From the NCBI RefSeq assembly GCF_049056525.1, contig NZ_JBHUPT010000004.1:19552-83551 (forward strand): 64,000 nt of DNA, in the 5' to 3' direction. The DNA comes from Leisingera coralii. Lineage in GTDB: Bacteria; Pseudomonadota; Alphaproteobacteria; Rhodobacterales; Rhodobacteraceae. Below are positions 43,934-52,365 of the stretch, one piece after another (position 1 is the first letter of the stretch; every line of letters starts with the position of its first letter). Made by a program: the position numbers and the translations under genes. The notes below the pieces were generated by a model. That model saw nothing but the letters and a program-made list of their open reading frames with translations. It made no database searches and was not told the DNA's origin.

Positions 43934-44782
43934 ATGAAACTGCTGCGATACCGCACTGGCGGAGATGTGCGGCCTGGGCTGCTGGACAGCGCTGGCGCGG
44001 TCCGGGACCTGTCGGCGCATGTGCCGGACATCACCGGTGCTGTTCTGGACGATGCCACCTTAGCCCGGCTGGCCGCGCTGGACCCGCAGACGCTGCCGCT
44101 GGTCCCGGGCACGCCGGACCTGGCGCCATGTGTCGGGCAGGCAGGCAAATTCCTCGGGATCGGCCTTAACTATACCGATCACGCCGAAGAAGTGGGCATG
44201 GCACTGCCAGAGCACCCGATCCTGTTTCTCAAGGCCACCTCCTCGATGGTTGGGGCAAACGACGACGTGGTCCTGCCACGCGGCTCGGTCGCGTCGGATT
44301 GGGAGGTGGAACTGGGCGTGGTGATCGGCACCGCCGCCAAATACGTCACGGAGGCAGAGGCGCTGGACCACGTGGCGGGCTACTGCGTGATCAACGATGT
44401 GTCCGAGCGCGACTATCAGACCAAGCTGACGGGACAATGGACCAAGGGCAAGAGCTGCGACACCTTCGGCCCCGTAGGCCCCTGGCTGGTGACCCGCGAC
44501 GAGGTGCCCGATCCGCAAGACCTGTGGCTGACCTGCGACGTGAACGGTGAACGCAGGCAAACCGGCAGCACCCGCACGATGGTGTTCACGGTGGCGCAGA
44601 TCATCGCGCATCTGAGCCAGCTGATGACCCTGCACCCGGGCGACGTGATCGCCACCGGCACGCCGCCGGGGGTCGGCATGGGGATCAAGCCCGCGCCGGT
44701 CTATCTGAAGCCGGGCGACGTGATGCGGCTGGAGATCGAAGGCCTGGGCGTCCAGACCCAGACAGTCCGCGCGGACAGCTGA
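43934..44782 (+). CDS. Fumarylacetoacetate hydrolase-family protein
   Basis: 282 aa FAH-fold enzyme. Seen: FLGIGLNYTDHAEE near residue 73, the metal-binding E-V-E element in SDWEVELGVVIG near 121, GYCVINDVSERDYQ, KGKSCDTFGPVGPWLV, and TGTPPGVGMG near 237. These proteins cleave C-C bonds of diketo acids (for example 2,4-diketo-3-deoxy sugar acids). It starts 32 bases after the ABC-like gene. Given the nearby enolase-superfamily dehydratase-like gene, a sugar-acid pathway is possible. Confidence 0.85.
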   Translation: MKLLRYRTGGDVRPGLLDSAGAVRDLSAHVPDITGAVLDDATLARLAALDPQTLPLVPGTPDLAPCVGQAGKFLGIGLNYTDHAEEVGMALPEHPILFLKATSSMVGANDDVVLPRGSVASDWEVELGVVIGTAAKYVTEAEALDHVAGYCVINDVSERDYQTKLTGQWTKGKSCDTFGPVGPWLVTRDEVPDPQDLWLTCDVNGERRQTGSTRTMVFTVAQIIAHLSQLMTLHPGDVIATGTPPGVGMGIKPAPVYLKPGDVMRLEIEGLGVQTQTVRADS

Positions 44783-44794
44783 GGCCAAGCGGGG

Positions 44795-44866
44795 CGCTCC
44801 CGCCCGTTGCGGCGCATTCGTAGAATGCGCCCTTCCGGTTGGGCGTGGAGCTGCGCAAAGCGCAGC
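44795..44866. repeat. Intergenic repeat with two hairpins after the FAH gene
   Basis: Hairpin GGCGCATTC-GTA-GAATGCGCC (44811-44831, 9-bp stem), the shared core GGTTGGGCGTGG (44837-44848) and hairpin CTGCGC-AAA-GCGCAG (44851-44865). Lies between convergent genes and belongs to the same family as copies at 9.9, 27.7 and 56.7 kb. Confidence 0.55.
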
Positions 44867-44922
44867 GCGGGGGCCGCTGCGGGGCAGGCCGTTGGTTTCA
44901 GAACGGGCTGCTGCCCGGCCGC

Positions 44923-45255
44923 TCAGAGACCGCTGCAGAAATGCTTGTAGAGCAGAGCAATGGTCTCTTCAGTTTTCGGGTCCTGCAGCGAGTAATACAC
45001 CGTTTTCCCTTCGCGCCGGGCGGCGACCAGGCCTTCTTCGCGCAGCCGCGCCAGCATCTGGCTCACCGCGGCCTGGCGCATATCCAGAAGCGCCTCCAAC
45101 TCACCGACCGAGCGCTCGCCCGCGCCCAGGTGGCACAGGATCATCAGCCGCCCCTCATGGGCCAGCGCCTTGAGGAAGGCAGCCGCGGCGGCGGCGCTTT
45201 CCTGCATGTTCTGCGGGGTTTCCGGGGGAAGGGCGTCTTGGCGCGAAGGGGGCAC
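44923..45255 (-). CDS. ArsR-family repressor, SqrR/BigR-like persulfide sensor candidate
   Basis: 110 aa winged-helix regulator. Seen: ALAHEGRLMILCHLGAGE, then LEALLDMRQAAVSQMLARL (recognition helix), the wing REGKTVYYSL, and a tail KHFCSGL. Its only two cysteines fall at residues 41 and 107, the positions that form the polysulfide bridge in Rhodobacter capsulatus SqrR; metal-site CVC motifs of ArsR/SmtB are absent. It therefore probably senses persulfides. No sqr or sulfur-oxidation gene is adjacent, so its target is elsewhere or is a neighbour. Confidence 0.85.
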   Translation of the reverse strand: MPPSRQDALPPETPQNMQESAAAAAAFLKALAHEGRLMILCHLGAGERSVGELEALLDMRQAAVSQMLARLREEGLVAARREGKTVYYSLQDPKTEETIALLYKHFCSGL

Positions 45256-45329
45256 TGCTCAGGTCCTGCTGTAGTCTTTTCCCGGCACCATGGCCCTTTC
45301 CGGCAGCCGAGTCACCCCGGAGTTGCATT

Positions 45330-46562
45330 TTACTCCACAATAGGCGGAGAGCCACCGGCGAAAGCATTTCCATTGGCATAATCGCAGGGGGCTTCCTGCA
45401 TGTTGAGGTGCAGATCGCTGCCGGTGAAGGGATGCGCGCGCGCCAGATCTTCGTCCACCTCGATGCCCAGCCCGGGCGCATCCGGCGGCGTGACAAAGCC
45501 GTTTTCGACCCGGATCGAGCCCTTGATCAGCTGTTCGTGGAACGGGGTTTCGATGGTCTCCAGCAGCAGGATGTTGGGTATCGAGGCGGCGAGGTGAATG
45601 TTGGCGGCCCATTCCACCGGTCCGGCATACAGATGCGGCGCCATCTGGGCGTTGAAAACCTCGGCAATAGCCGCGACCTTTTTCATTTCCCAGATGCCGC
45701 CGGCACGGCCCAGGGCGGGTTGCAGGATCTCCGCAGCCCCTGCACGCAGCACGGTGGCGAACTCGGATTTGGTGGTCATCCGCTCACCCGTGGCCACTGG
45801 AATACGCACGTTGCGGGCAACCCGTGCCATGTCTTCGATGTTGTCGGGCGGCGTGGGCTCCTCGAACCAGAGCGGGGAAAATGGCTCCAGCGCCTGGCCT
45901 AGGCGGATCGCGCCTGCCGTATTGAACTGGCCATGGGTGCCGAACAGAAGATCCGCCTTGTCGCCAACCGCCTCGCGGATTGCCTTGCAGAAGGCCACGG
46001 AAATCGAGATGTCGGACATTGCAGGCATGTGGCCACCGCGCATCGTATAGGGGCCTGCCGGGTCGAATTTCAGTGCGGTGAAGCCTTCGCTCACCTTCTG
46101 TGCCGCGGCTTCCGCCGCCATTTCGGGTGAGGTCCAGAACGCGGTGATGTCATGCTGCGGCAGCGGGTAGAGGTAGGTGTAGGCGCGGATGCGCTCGTTC
46201 ATCCGTCCGCCCAGCAGCGCATGCACAGGGCGGCCGCGGTCCTTGCCCAAGATGTCCCAGCAAGCGATCTCCAGCCCCGAAAATGCCCCCATCACCGTCA
46301 AGTCCGGCCGCTGGGTGAAGCCGGAGGAATAGGCACGGCGGAACATCAGCTCGATATTCTCGGGGTTTTCCCCGGCCATATGGCGCTCGAACACATCCCG
46401 GATCACGTGGGCCATCGCGTCGGGACCAACCGAGGATGCGTAACATTCGCCCCAGCCGGTGATGCCGGTGTCGGTGGTCACTTTCACCAGGATCCAATAG
46501 CGCCCGCCCCAGCCGGGCGCAGGCGGGGCGGTGACGATGACGTCGAGGTTCTGCAGTTTCAT
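45330..46562 (-). CDS. Mandelate racemase/muconate lactonizing-family enzyme (sugar acid dehydratase-like)
   Basis: 410 aa enolase-superfamily enzyme. Seen: the capping N-terminal domain (RYWILVKVTTDTGITGWGE), barrel motif GFTALKFDPAGPY near 160, the metal ligands in LLFGTHGQFN, FEEPTPPDN and ATGERM, and a late APHLYAGPVEW region where the acid/base histidine falls. The pattern suits acid-sugar dehydratases or cycloisomerases; substrate cannot be chosen from sequence. Flanked by a small orphan gene (46566) and the ArsR-like gene. Confidence 0.85.
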   Translation of the reverse strand: MKLQNLDVIVTAPPAPGWGGRYWILVKVTTDTGITGWGECYASSVGPDAMAHVIRDVFERHMAGENPENIELMFRRAYSSGFTQRPDLTVMGAFSGLEIACWDILGKDRGRPVHALLGGRMNERIRAYTYLYPLPQHDITAFWTSPEMAAEAAAQKVSEGFTALKFDPAGPYTMRGGHMPAMSDISISVAFCKAIREAVGDKADLLFGTHGQFNTAGAIRLGQALEPFSPLWFEEPTPPDNIEDMARVARNVRIPVATGERMTTKSEFATVLRAGAAEILQPALGRAGGIWEMKKVAAIAEVFNAQMAPHLYAGPVEWAANIHLAASIPNILLLETIETPFHEQLIKGSIRVENGFVTPPDAPGLGIEVDEDLARAHPFTGSDLHLNMQEAPCDYANGNAFAGGSPPIVE

Positions 46563-46565
46563 GGA

Positions 46566-46934
46566 CTATCGCTCCGTTGCCGCGTCAAAGGCGGCCAGTT
46601 CCCTGTTGATCTCTTCCACTGCCGTCTGCGGTGCAAAGAAGGTGACGTCTGCCTCGCCGCCGCGCTCCATCATCACCTCGACAACGAACTCGGCGGGCGC
46701 GCGGTCAAAGGCGCCGTCGATGCGCCAGCGGCGCTTCTGCTGTTCGGCGAGTTCTGGCAGCGCCGCGGCAGCCTCGGCCGCGAGCCCGCCGGGCAGACCG
46801 AAACGGGGATTGTTGGCAAGCCTGGTGAGGAAGGGGGCAATCTCTTCCACTGCAAAAAGCATCGACGTGTCCGAGGTGGCCGGGGCGGGTTTCACCGCCT
46901 CGGGTTTGAACAGGCTGGTCAGGAATTTCAGCAC
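46566..46934 (-). CDS. Small hypothetical protein
   Basis: Unrecognised. 122 aa, predicted soluble and acidic, with a basic amphipathic N-terminus (MLKFLTSLFKPEAVKP) and an otherwise mixed alpha/beta composition. It lies three bases upstream of the enolase-superfamily gene and 24 bases after the alcohol dehydrogenase gene on the same strand, so it is probably cotranscribed with both. No motif suggests a function. Confidence 0.6.
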   Translation of the reverse strand: MLKFLTSLFKPEAVKPAPATSDTSMLFAVEEIAPFLTRLANNPRFGLPGGLAAEAAAALPELAEQQKRRWRIDGAFDRAPAEFVVEVMMERGGEADVTFFAPQTAVEEINRELAAFDAATER

Positions 46935-46958
46935 GTCCTGGGCTCCGGTTTGTGGGTG

Positions 46959-48047
46959 TCAGCCAAACACAATCACATTGCGCTTGGCGGAGCCAGTCTT
47001 GGTGTCGGCAATGGCCTCGTTGATCTGCTCAAGGGACCAGCGGCCCGAGATCAGCTCATCCAGTTTCAGGCGGCCCTGCTGGTAGAGGTCGACCATCCAC
47101 GGGATATCGCGCTGGATCACCACATCGCCCATCTTGGAGCCGATCAGCCCCTGGCCCACGGCGGCCAGAACCACCGGCTCATAGCTGGCCTTGGCGCCGG
47201 AATGCGGCATGCCGATCAGCACCGCCTTGCCGCCGCGGGCCAGATAGCGCGGGGCCTGGTCATAGGCCGGAATGGCGCCGACTGTGACCAGCACCGCGTC
47301 CGCGCCACGGCCGCCAAGCGCCTTAATGGCAGCCTTCCAGGGCTTGTCTTCCGTCGCCAGAACCCCGTGGGTGGCGCCGAATTCCTTGGCGATCTCCAGT
47401 TTCTCCGGGCTCATGTCCACCGCAACGATGCGCCGGGCGCCGGCAATGCGGGCGCCCTGGATGGCGTTGAGGCCAACACCGCCGGCACCGATCACCACCA
47501 CATCCTGGCCCGCCCGCAGCTGCGCTGCATTGACCGCCGCGCCGACGCCGGTGATCACCCCGCAGGAGATCAGCGCCGCCACGTCCTTGCCCATGTCTTC
47601 GGGGATCTTCACGATCTGCCGCTGGTCCACCACCACCTTCTCGGCAAAGGCGCCGCAGGCCATGGCCTGTTCCAGCGGTTTGCCGTCCGCGGTCTTCAGC
47701 GGTCCGTTCACTCCGTCATAGGGCGTTTCGCAGATCACCGGCCTGCCGCCCGCGCAGGACGGGCAGGTGCCGCAGCTGCGGATCAGCGTGACCACAACGG
47801 AGTCGCCCTCGGCAAATCCCTGCACGCCCGCGCCGACGCCGGTAATCACCCCGGCGGCCTCATGCCCGTAGACGGCCGGCAGATACCCGCCCCAGGCCCC
47901 TTCGGCATAGGAGATGTCGCTGTGGCAGATGGCAACCGCATCCAGCGTGACCTCGACCTCGCCCATCCCGGGCGGCGCCAGCTGCACGTCTTCGATCACC
48001 AGCGGGGCTCCGAACTCATGGCAGACGGCGGCTTTGATGGTTTGCAT
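46959..48047 (-). CDS. Zinc-dependent alcohol dehydrogenase
   Basis: 362 aa medium-chain dehydrogenase. Seen: catalytic zinc site CHSDISYAEG near 37 and GHEAAG, the structural zinc cysteines in CGTCPSCAGGRPVIC near 89-103, and the NAD-binding GAGGVGLNAIQGARIAGA near 180. ATG 48047 has GGGAGGAAG directly upstream; an in-frame start at 48095 is less likely. It probably oxidises an alcohol or hydroxy-acid; an NAD+/mycothiol- or glutathione-linked role is not excluded. Confidence 0.87.
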   Translation of the reverse strand: MQTIKAAVCHEFGAPLVIEDVQLAPPGMGEVEVTLDAVAICHSDISYAEGAWGGYLPAVYGHEAAGVITGVGAGVQGFAEGDSVVVTLIRSCGTCPSCAGGRPVICETPYDGVNGPLKTADGKPLEQAMACGAFAEKVVVDQRQIVKIPEDMGKDVAALISCGVITGVGAAVNAAQLRAGQDVVVIGAGGVGLNAIQGARIAGARRIVAVDMSPEKLEIAKEFGATHGVLATEDKPWKAAIKALGGRGADAVLVTVGAIPAYDQAPRYLARGGKAVLIGMPHSGAKASYEPVVLAAVGQGLIGSKMGDVVIQRDIPWMVDLYQQGRLKLDELISGRWSLEQINEAIADTKTGSAKRNVIVFG

Positions 48048-48127
48048 GGTCTTCCTCCCCGTTTTCAAGCAGGGTGCGCGCCGGGTGCCCTGCAAGCAAG
48101 CCGGAATGCGGCAGCGGGGCGGCGGTT

Positions 48128-49378
48128 TTACGCTACGGAAGACTTGCTGCGCAGGAACACCGCGCAGCCAACGGCCATCAGCAGCAGCGCCAGAAGGAAG
48201 GGCGCGCCGGGCAGGTAAAGCGCGGCGCCCTCACCCGTGAAGCGGGCAAACACGGCCGTCATCATCAGCGGCGACAGGATCATCGCCAGCGCATTGACGG
48301 CGGTCAGTACGCCTTGCAGTTCGCCCTGCTGGTTGTCTTCCACCGCCTGCGCCATCATCCCTTGCAGGGCGGGCTGAACGACCGCTCCCAGCGCCGAGAC
48401 CGGAATCAGCAGCATCGCCAGGGTGCCGTTGGAGATGAAGGCAAGGATGCCAAAGGCGATGAAGTCAAAGACCTGCCCCCAGATCACCGTGCGCCGCTCG
48501 CCGAACCGGACCACCGTATAACGCAGGAGCCAGCCCTGAACCAAAGCCATCGAGACGCCGTAAACTGCCAGCGACAGGCCGATCACCTGCGGCTGCCAGC
48601 CGAAACGCTCCAGCGTGAAATAGGACCAGATCGCCGGGTAGACGTAAATCGCCACGGAATAAAGGAAATAGACCCACAACAGCGCCTTGATGCCAGGGAT
48701 GCGCCCCACCGCACGGAAGGCACCGAAGGGGTTGGCGCGGCGCCAGTCGAAGGGGCGGTGGTTTTCATCCCTCACCGTCTCGCCCATGACGAACCAGCCC
48801 AGGGCAAAGTTGGCCAGAACCAGCAGCGCGGCGGCATAGAAAGGCGCGCGGGTGCCCAGCTCGCCCAGCAGCCCGCCCATCAGCGGGCCCAGCACGAAAC
48901 CCGCGCCAAAGGCCGCGCCAAGCAGGCCGAAATTCGCGGCCTTCTTCTCCCGCGGTGAAATGTCGGCGATATAGGCGCCCGCTGTCGAGTGGGTGGCTGC
49001 GGTGATCCCGCCCAGGACGCGGCCCAGAAGCAGCAGCCACATGGTGCCAGCCACCGCCATGATCAAGTAATCCAACGCCATCACAAACAGTGAGACCAGC
49101 AGCACCGGCCGCCGCCCCACCGCATCCGACAGGCTGCCCAGGGTCGGGCTGAACAGGAATTGCATCACCGCGAACACGGTGCTCAGCACACCGCCCCAGA
49201 CCGCCGCTTGGGCCAGCGAGCCCCCCTGTACCTCGGTGATCAGGTTCGGCATCACCGGCATGATGAGCCCGATGCCCATGGCATCGATCATCACGGTCGC
49301 CAGGACGAAGAGCAGGGAGAGGCGGCTGATAGGCTTGGCCCCGGCAGCACCGTCCTGATTTGCTGACCGCGCGGACAA
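48128..49378 (-). CDS. MFS transporter, TetA-like drug/H+ antiporter family
   Basis: 416 aa with 12 predicted helices. Seen: the N-terminal GIGLIMPVMPNLI, the MFS motif A-like GSLSDAVGRRPVLL near 78, the GAYIADISP element (motif of the TCR/Tet group) near 145 and GAAFGAGFVLGPLMGG. These place it near TetA-type antiporters. It could export an antibiotic or a metabolite of the neighbouring pathways; a resistance phenotype should not be assumed. Confidence 0.85.
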   Translation of the reverse strand: MSARSANQDGAAGAKPISRLSLLFVLATVMIDAMGIGLIMPVMPNLITEVQGGSLAQAAVWGGVLSTVFAVMQFLFSPTLGSLSDAVGRRPVLLVSLFVMALDYLIMAVAGTMWLLLLGRVLGGITAATHSTAGAYIADISPREKKAANFGLLGAAFGAGFVLGPLMGGLLGELGTRAPFYAAALLVLANFALGWFVMGETVRDENHRPFDWRRANPFGAFRAVGRIPGIKALLWVYFLYSVAIYVYPAIWSYFTLERFGWQPQVIGLSLAVYGVSMALVQGWLLRYTVVRFGERRTVIWGQVFDFIAFGILAFISNGTLAMLLIPVSALGAVVQPALQGMMAQAVEDNQQGELQGVLTAVNALAMILSPLMMTAVFARFTGEGAALYLPGAPFLLALLLMAVGCAVFLRSKSSVA

Positions 49379-49399
49379 GCTTTCTCTCCTCAGCGTCCT

Positions 49400-50737
49400 T
49401 TACCCGTTGTCCAGCTCCACAGCCCTCTTGGCGAATTGCAATGCATCCCAAGGCGCCCGGCCCATCTGCTGCGCCGGGTCAAACAGCGCCGCCGCGTCCA
49501 GATCCGGATAGTCCCGCGCCACCAGCTCCTGCAACAGTGTCTTTGAGGCATGCGCCTCCCGGCACAGCGCCTTAACCGCAGCCTGCGCATCGGGCCGCGG
49601 CATCTGCTCTGCAAGCGCAAAGCTCAGCGCCTCGGCGTGGATCATGTCCAGCCCGCCTGACAGCGCTTCGGCCATGGCGTCTGCATTAGGCGCCAGTCTG
49701 GAGCACAGCTCCTTGCCCGTCATCGCGGCACTGGCCGCGCCCAGCACGATCTGCGGCAGGCACATCCATTCGGTGAACCAGGCCGCGCCGTCGCGCTGAT
49801 GCTGCTGCACCGAGGCGCCCTGCAGGACGGAGAACAAGCCGCTGCCCTGCCGCGCCAGCGCCGCCAGAACCGAGGGCGCCACCGGGTTCTGCTTCTGCGG
49901 CATGGTGGAGGAGGCACCTGCGCCGCCCAGCGAAATCTCTGAAATGCCGCTCTGTACCAGCGCGATGCAGTCTTCGCCGATCTTGCCGAATGCCAGCGTC
50001 ACCCGCTGCAGCCAGTCCGCAATCCGCAGGATGGGTGTGCGGTCGGTGTGCCAGCTGCGCCCGGGATCCTGCAGTGCCAGCCCCTTGGCCATCGCTGCGC
50101 GCACCTCGGCTGCCTTTGGCCCCAGCGCGCCGGACGTTCCCGCGGCTCCCGACAGGGAGACCATCAGGCACGATTGGCGCAGCGCGGGCAGTTCCTCCAG
50201 CAGGTTCAATAACGGGGTGCCCCAGCCTGCCGCCACCGCCCCGAAACTGGTGGGGGTCGCGTGCTGGCCATAGGTGCGGGCCGCCATCGGCAGCTCCGCA
50301 TGGGCTTTGGTCAGCTTGCCAAGCGCCTTTGCGGCGGCCGCGGCATCCGCTTCCACCAGCGCCAGCACCTGGCGCAGCCGCAGCATCAGCGCGCTGTCCA
50401 TGATGTCCTGCGAGGTGGCGCCCCAATGCACATACTGCGCGTGTTCCGGCGCCTTCATCTCCTCGCGGAAGGCTGCAACCAGCCCCGGTACCGGCACGCC
50501 GTTCTGCGCGCTGGGCTGTTTCAGAACGCCGGGGTCCACGGCAATTTCCACCACCGCACGGGCAATCGCGGCGGCGCTTTCCTGCGGGATCACGCCTGCC
50601 TCGCCTTGCGCCTTGGCCAGCGCGCCCTCCACCAGCAGCATGGCGCGCACCTCTGCACTGTCGGAAAACAGGCGGCTGGCCTCGCCGCAGCCGAAGAGGC
50701 CGCCATAAACCTGGCTGTCAAAAACCGAACCTGCCAT
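49400..50737 (-). CDS. pcaB: 3-carboxy-cis,cis-muconate cycloisomerase
   Basis: Second step of the protocatechuate branch of the beta-ketoadipate pathway: 3-carboxymuconate to 4-carboxymuconolactone. 445 aa fumarase/aspartase-superfamily protein. Seen: the HWGATSQDIMDSA motif near 104, TYGQHATPTSFG near 156, and the signature GGAGASSTMPQKQNP near 270. Its ATG overlaps the stop of the preceding hydrolase gene by one base; pcaD lies two genes upstream, so this is one operon. Confidence 0.92.
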   Translation of the reverse strand: MAGSVFDSQVYGGLFGCGEASRLFSDSAEVRAMLLVEGALAKAQGEAGVIPQESAAAIARAVVEIAVDPGVLKQPSAQNGVPVPGLVAAFREEMKAPEHAQYVHWGATSQDIMDSALMLRLRQVLALVEADAAAAAKALGKLTKAHAELPMAARTYGQHATPTSFGAVAAGWGTPLLNLLEELPALRQSCLMVSLSGAAGTSGALGPKAAEVRAAMAKGLALQDPGRSWHTDRTPILRIADWLQRVTLAFGKIGEDCIALVQSGISEISLGGAGASSTMPQKQNPVAPSVLAALARQGSGLFSVLQGASVQQHQRDGAAWFTEWMCLPQIVLGAASAAMTGKELCSRLAPNADAMAEALSGGLDMIHAEALSFALAEQMPRPDAQAAVKALCREAHASKTLLQELVARDYPDLDAAALFDPAQQMGRAPWDALQFAKRAVELDNG

Positions 50738-51447
50738 CAGAAGTCCTTTGCGATGTGCCCGATCAGATCCGCGAGCCCCTCGGGGTCCGCGAAGAAGGGC
50801 GAATGGGAAGTATTCATGTCAAAGACCCGCTGCGGCGGCAGCTGCGCCGCCATTTGCGCCTGGTAGTCCGGCGGAATCACCCGGTCGCCGGTGCAGCGGA
50901 TATAGGCCTTGGGCACGCTCTCGAACCGCTCGCTCAGCCGGATCGGTGTGTCCTGCGGCGGGATCGGCTGCGGGCAAAGGTGTTCCAGCGCGAACCTCAC
51001 CGTTTCAGCCGGGCAGTCATGATAGAACAGGTCCGGAGCGGTTTCTGCCACGAAACTGTAGCTGGTGCCTGCCGCATTCTTGGCGGTGGCACCGGTCAGC
51101 GTCTGCTGCGGCCCGGCCTTGCGCATATCGATCAGGGACATGCCGCTGACCGGCAAATAACTGCACAGGTAGATGAGCCCGCGCAGGTTATCAGGTGCGG
51201 CCTCTGCCGCTGCGGAAATGGGAAATCCGCCCCAGGAATGCCCCAGCACGATGGTGTCAGGCGTTGAGGCCGTCAGCACTGCCTCGGCTGTTTCTGCCAG
51301 TGTGACTCCCGCCGGATCGCGGCCATCGCCGTGGCCGGGCAAAGTGATTGTGCGGGCGGTGTGGCCGCGCGCCTCCAGCGCCGGAACAACATCGCGCCAG
51401 CACCAGGCGCCGTGGCAGGAGCCGTGAACCAGAAGAAACTCAGCCAA
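50737..51447 (-). CDS. Alpha/beta hydrolase, plant-type esterase-like
   Basis: 236 aa. Seen: the oxyanion/HG start LLVHGSCHGAWCWRDV, nucleophile elbow LGHSWGGFPI near 70 (Ser), an acid region RCTGDRVIPPDYQ, and the catalytic histidine in NTSHSPFFADP near 213. The form resembles salicylate/methyl-ester hydrolases. It is coupled to pcaD and pcaB by overlaps of eight and one base, so it probably feeds an aromatic ester into the pathway; this is contextual inference. Confidence 0.82.
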   Translation of the reverse strand: MAEFLLVHGSCHGAWCWRDVVPALEARGHTARTITLPGHGDGRDPAGVTLAETAEAVLTASTPDTIVLGHSWGGFPISAAAEAAPDNLRGLIYLCSYLPVSGMSLIDMRKAGPQQTLTGATAKNAAGTSYSFVAETAPDLFYHDCPAETVRFALEHLCPQPIPPQDTPIRLSERFESVPKAYIRCTGDRVIPPDYQAQMAAQLPPQRVFDMNTSHSPFFADPEGLADLIGHIAKDF

Positions 51448-52231
51448 TGTGCCCGGTCTCCCTCAGGAATGCTGTCAGGCGCTCCGCGTATTCCTCTGGC
51501 TGCTCGACGCAAGGAATGTGGCCCGCGCGGCGGATCAAGTGGAACTGGCTGCCGGGAATCAGGTCCACCGTCTCGCGCACCAGATCGGGCGGGGTGGAGC
51601 CGTCCTCAGTACCAGCGATGCCAAGGCAGGGCAGCCGCAAGCCGCTGGTGGGGGTATAGAAATCGGTGCCCGCAATCGCGGCGCAGCAGCCTGCGTAACC
51701 TTCGCGGGATTGCTGCACCAGCATGTTGCGCCACAGCTGCAGCTCCGGCTTGGCGCGGAAGCCGCGGGCAAACCAGCGCTCCATAACCGCATCGGCCAGC
51801 GCCTCCACGCCGTTGGCCTGCACAGTCTGCACCCGCTCTTTCCACATCTCCGCGGTGCCGATCTTGGCGGCGGTGTTCGACAGCACCAGCGCCCGGATCT
51901 GGTCCAGCCGCTTTACCGCCAGACCTTGCGCGATCATGCCGCCGATCGACAGCCCGACGAACACGCAGTCCCGCACCTGCAGATGATCCAGCAGCCGCTC
52001 CGCGTCCCGTACCAGCGCGCCCATCGAATAGGGCGCGGGCGGGCAGGAGGACAGCCCGTGCCCGCGCTTGTCATAGCGGATGATGCGCAGGCCCGCGGGC
52101 AGCCGTTCGACCACCGCGTCCCAGACCCTGAGGTCGGTGCCAAGCGAGTTGGCAAAAACGATGGGGGCGCCGTCCGGGTCCCCGTCAACGCGGTAATGAA
52201 GCTGGACATCGCCCAGGTCTGCAATCTGCAT
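51440..52231 (-). CDS. pcaD: 3-oxoadipate enol-lactonase
   Basis: Hydrolyses the enol-lactone to 3-oxoadipate in the beta-ketoadipate pathway. 263 aa alpha/beta hydrolase. Seen: FANSLGTDLRVWDAVV near 27, RYDKRGHGLS near 52, nucleophile elbow VGLSIGGMIAQGL near 92 and the late RRAGHIPCVEQPEEYA histidine. These are the standard PcaD features. First gene of the three-gene pca operon; pcaC, pcaG, pcaH and pcaQ are not in the window. Confidence 0.88.
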   Translation of the reverse strand: MQIADLGDVQLHYRVDGDPDGAPIVFANSLGTDLRVWDAVVERLPAGLRIIRYDKRGHGLSSCPPAPYSMGALVRDAERLLDHLQVRDCVFVGLSIGGMIAQGLAVKRLDQIRALVLSNTAAKIGTAEMWKERVQTVQANGVEALADAVMERWFARGFRAKPELQLWRNMLVQQSREGYAGCCAAIAGTDFYTPTSGLRLPCLGIAGTEDGSTPPDLVRETVDLIPGSQFHLIRRAGHIPCVEQPEEYAERLTAFLRETGHIG

Positions 52232-52289
52232 GGAGCGCCTCTTTGCTGTTCCGCCGCACTCTACCTGCGCTGGGGCAGAGAGGTAAACC

Positions 52290-52365
52290 AGCCGCCTGCC
52301 GCAGGCGGGGGAATTTTCTTGAGAAAGAAAATTGGCCGGAAAAATTGCATTTTTCCGGCGCGCCT
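52290..52365. repeat. Gene-end repeat between pcaD and the endonuclease-family gene
   Basis: Seen: GCCGCCTGCCGCAGGCGG hairpin (52291-52308) followed by GGGGAATTTTC and AGAAAGAAAATT, then the dyad CCGGAAAAA / TTTTTCCGG (52337-52356). The layout mirrors the CCGGAGTATTTT-AAAGAAGAAA module elsewhere in the window and may act as a terminator. Confidence 0.5.

Noticed and set aside
46152..48218. Plus-strand open frame of 688 codons opposite the enolase-superfamily and dehydrogenase genes.
   Set aside because: Low-complexity shadow reading; both minus-strand genes carry clear motifs.
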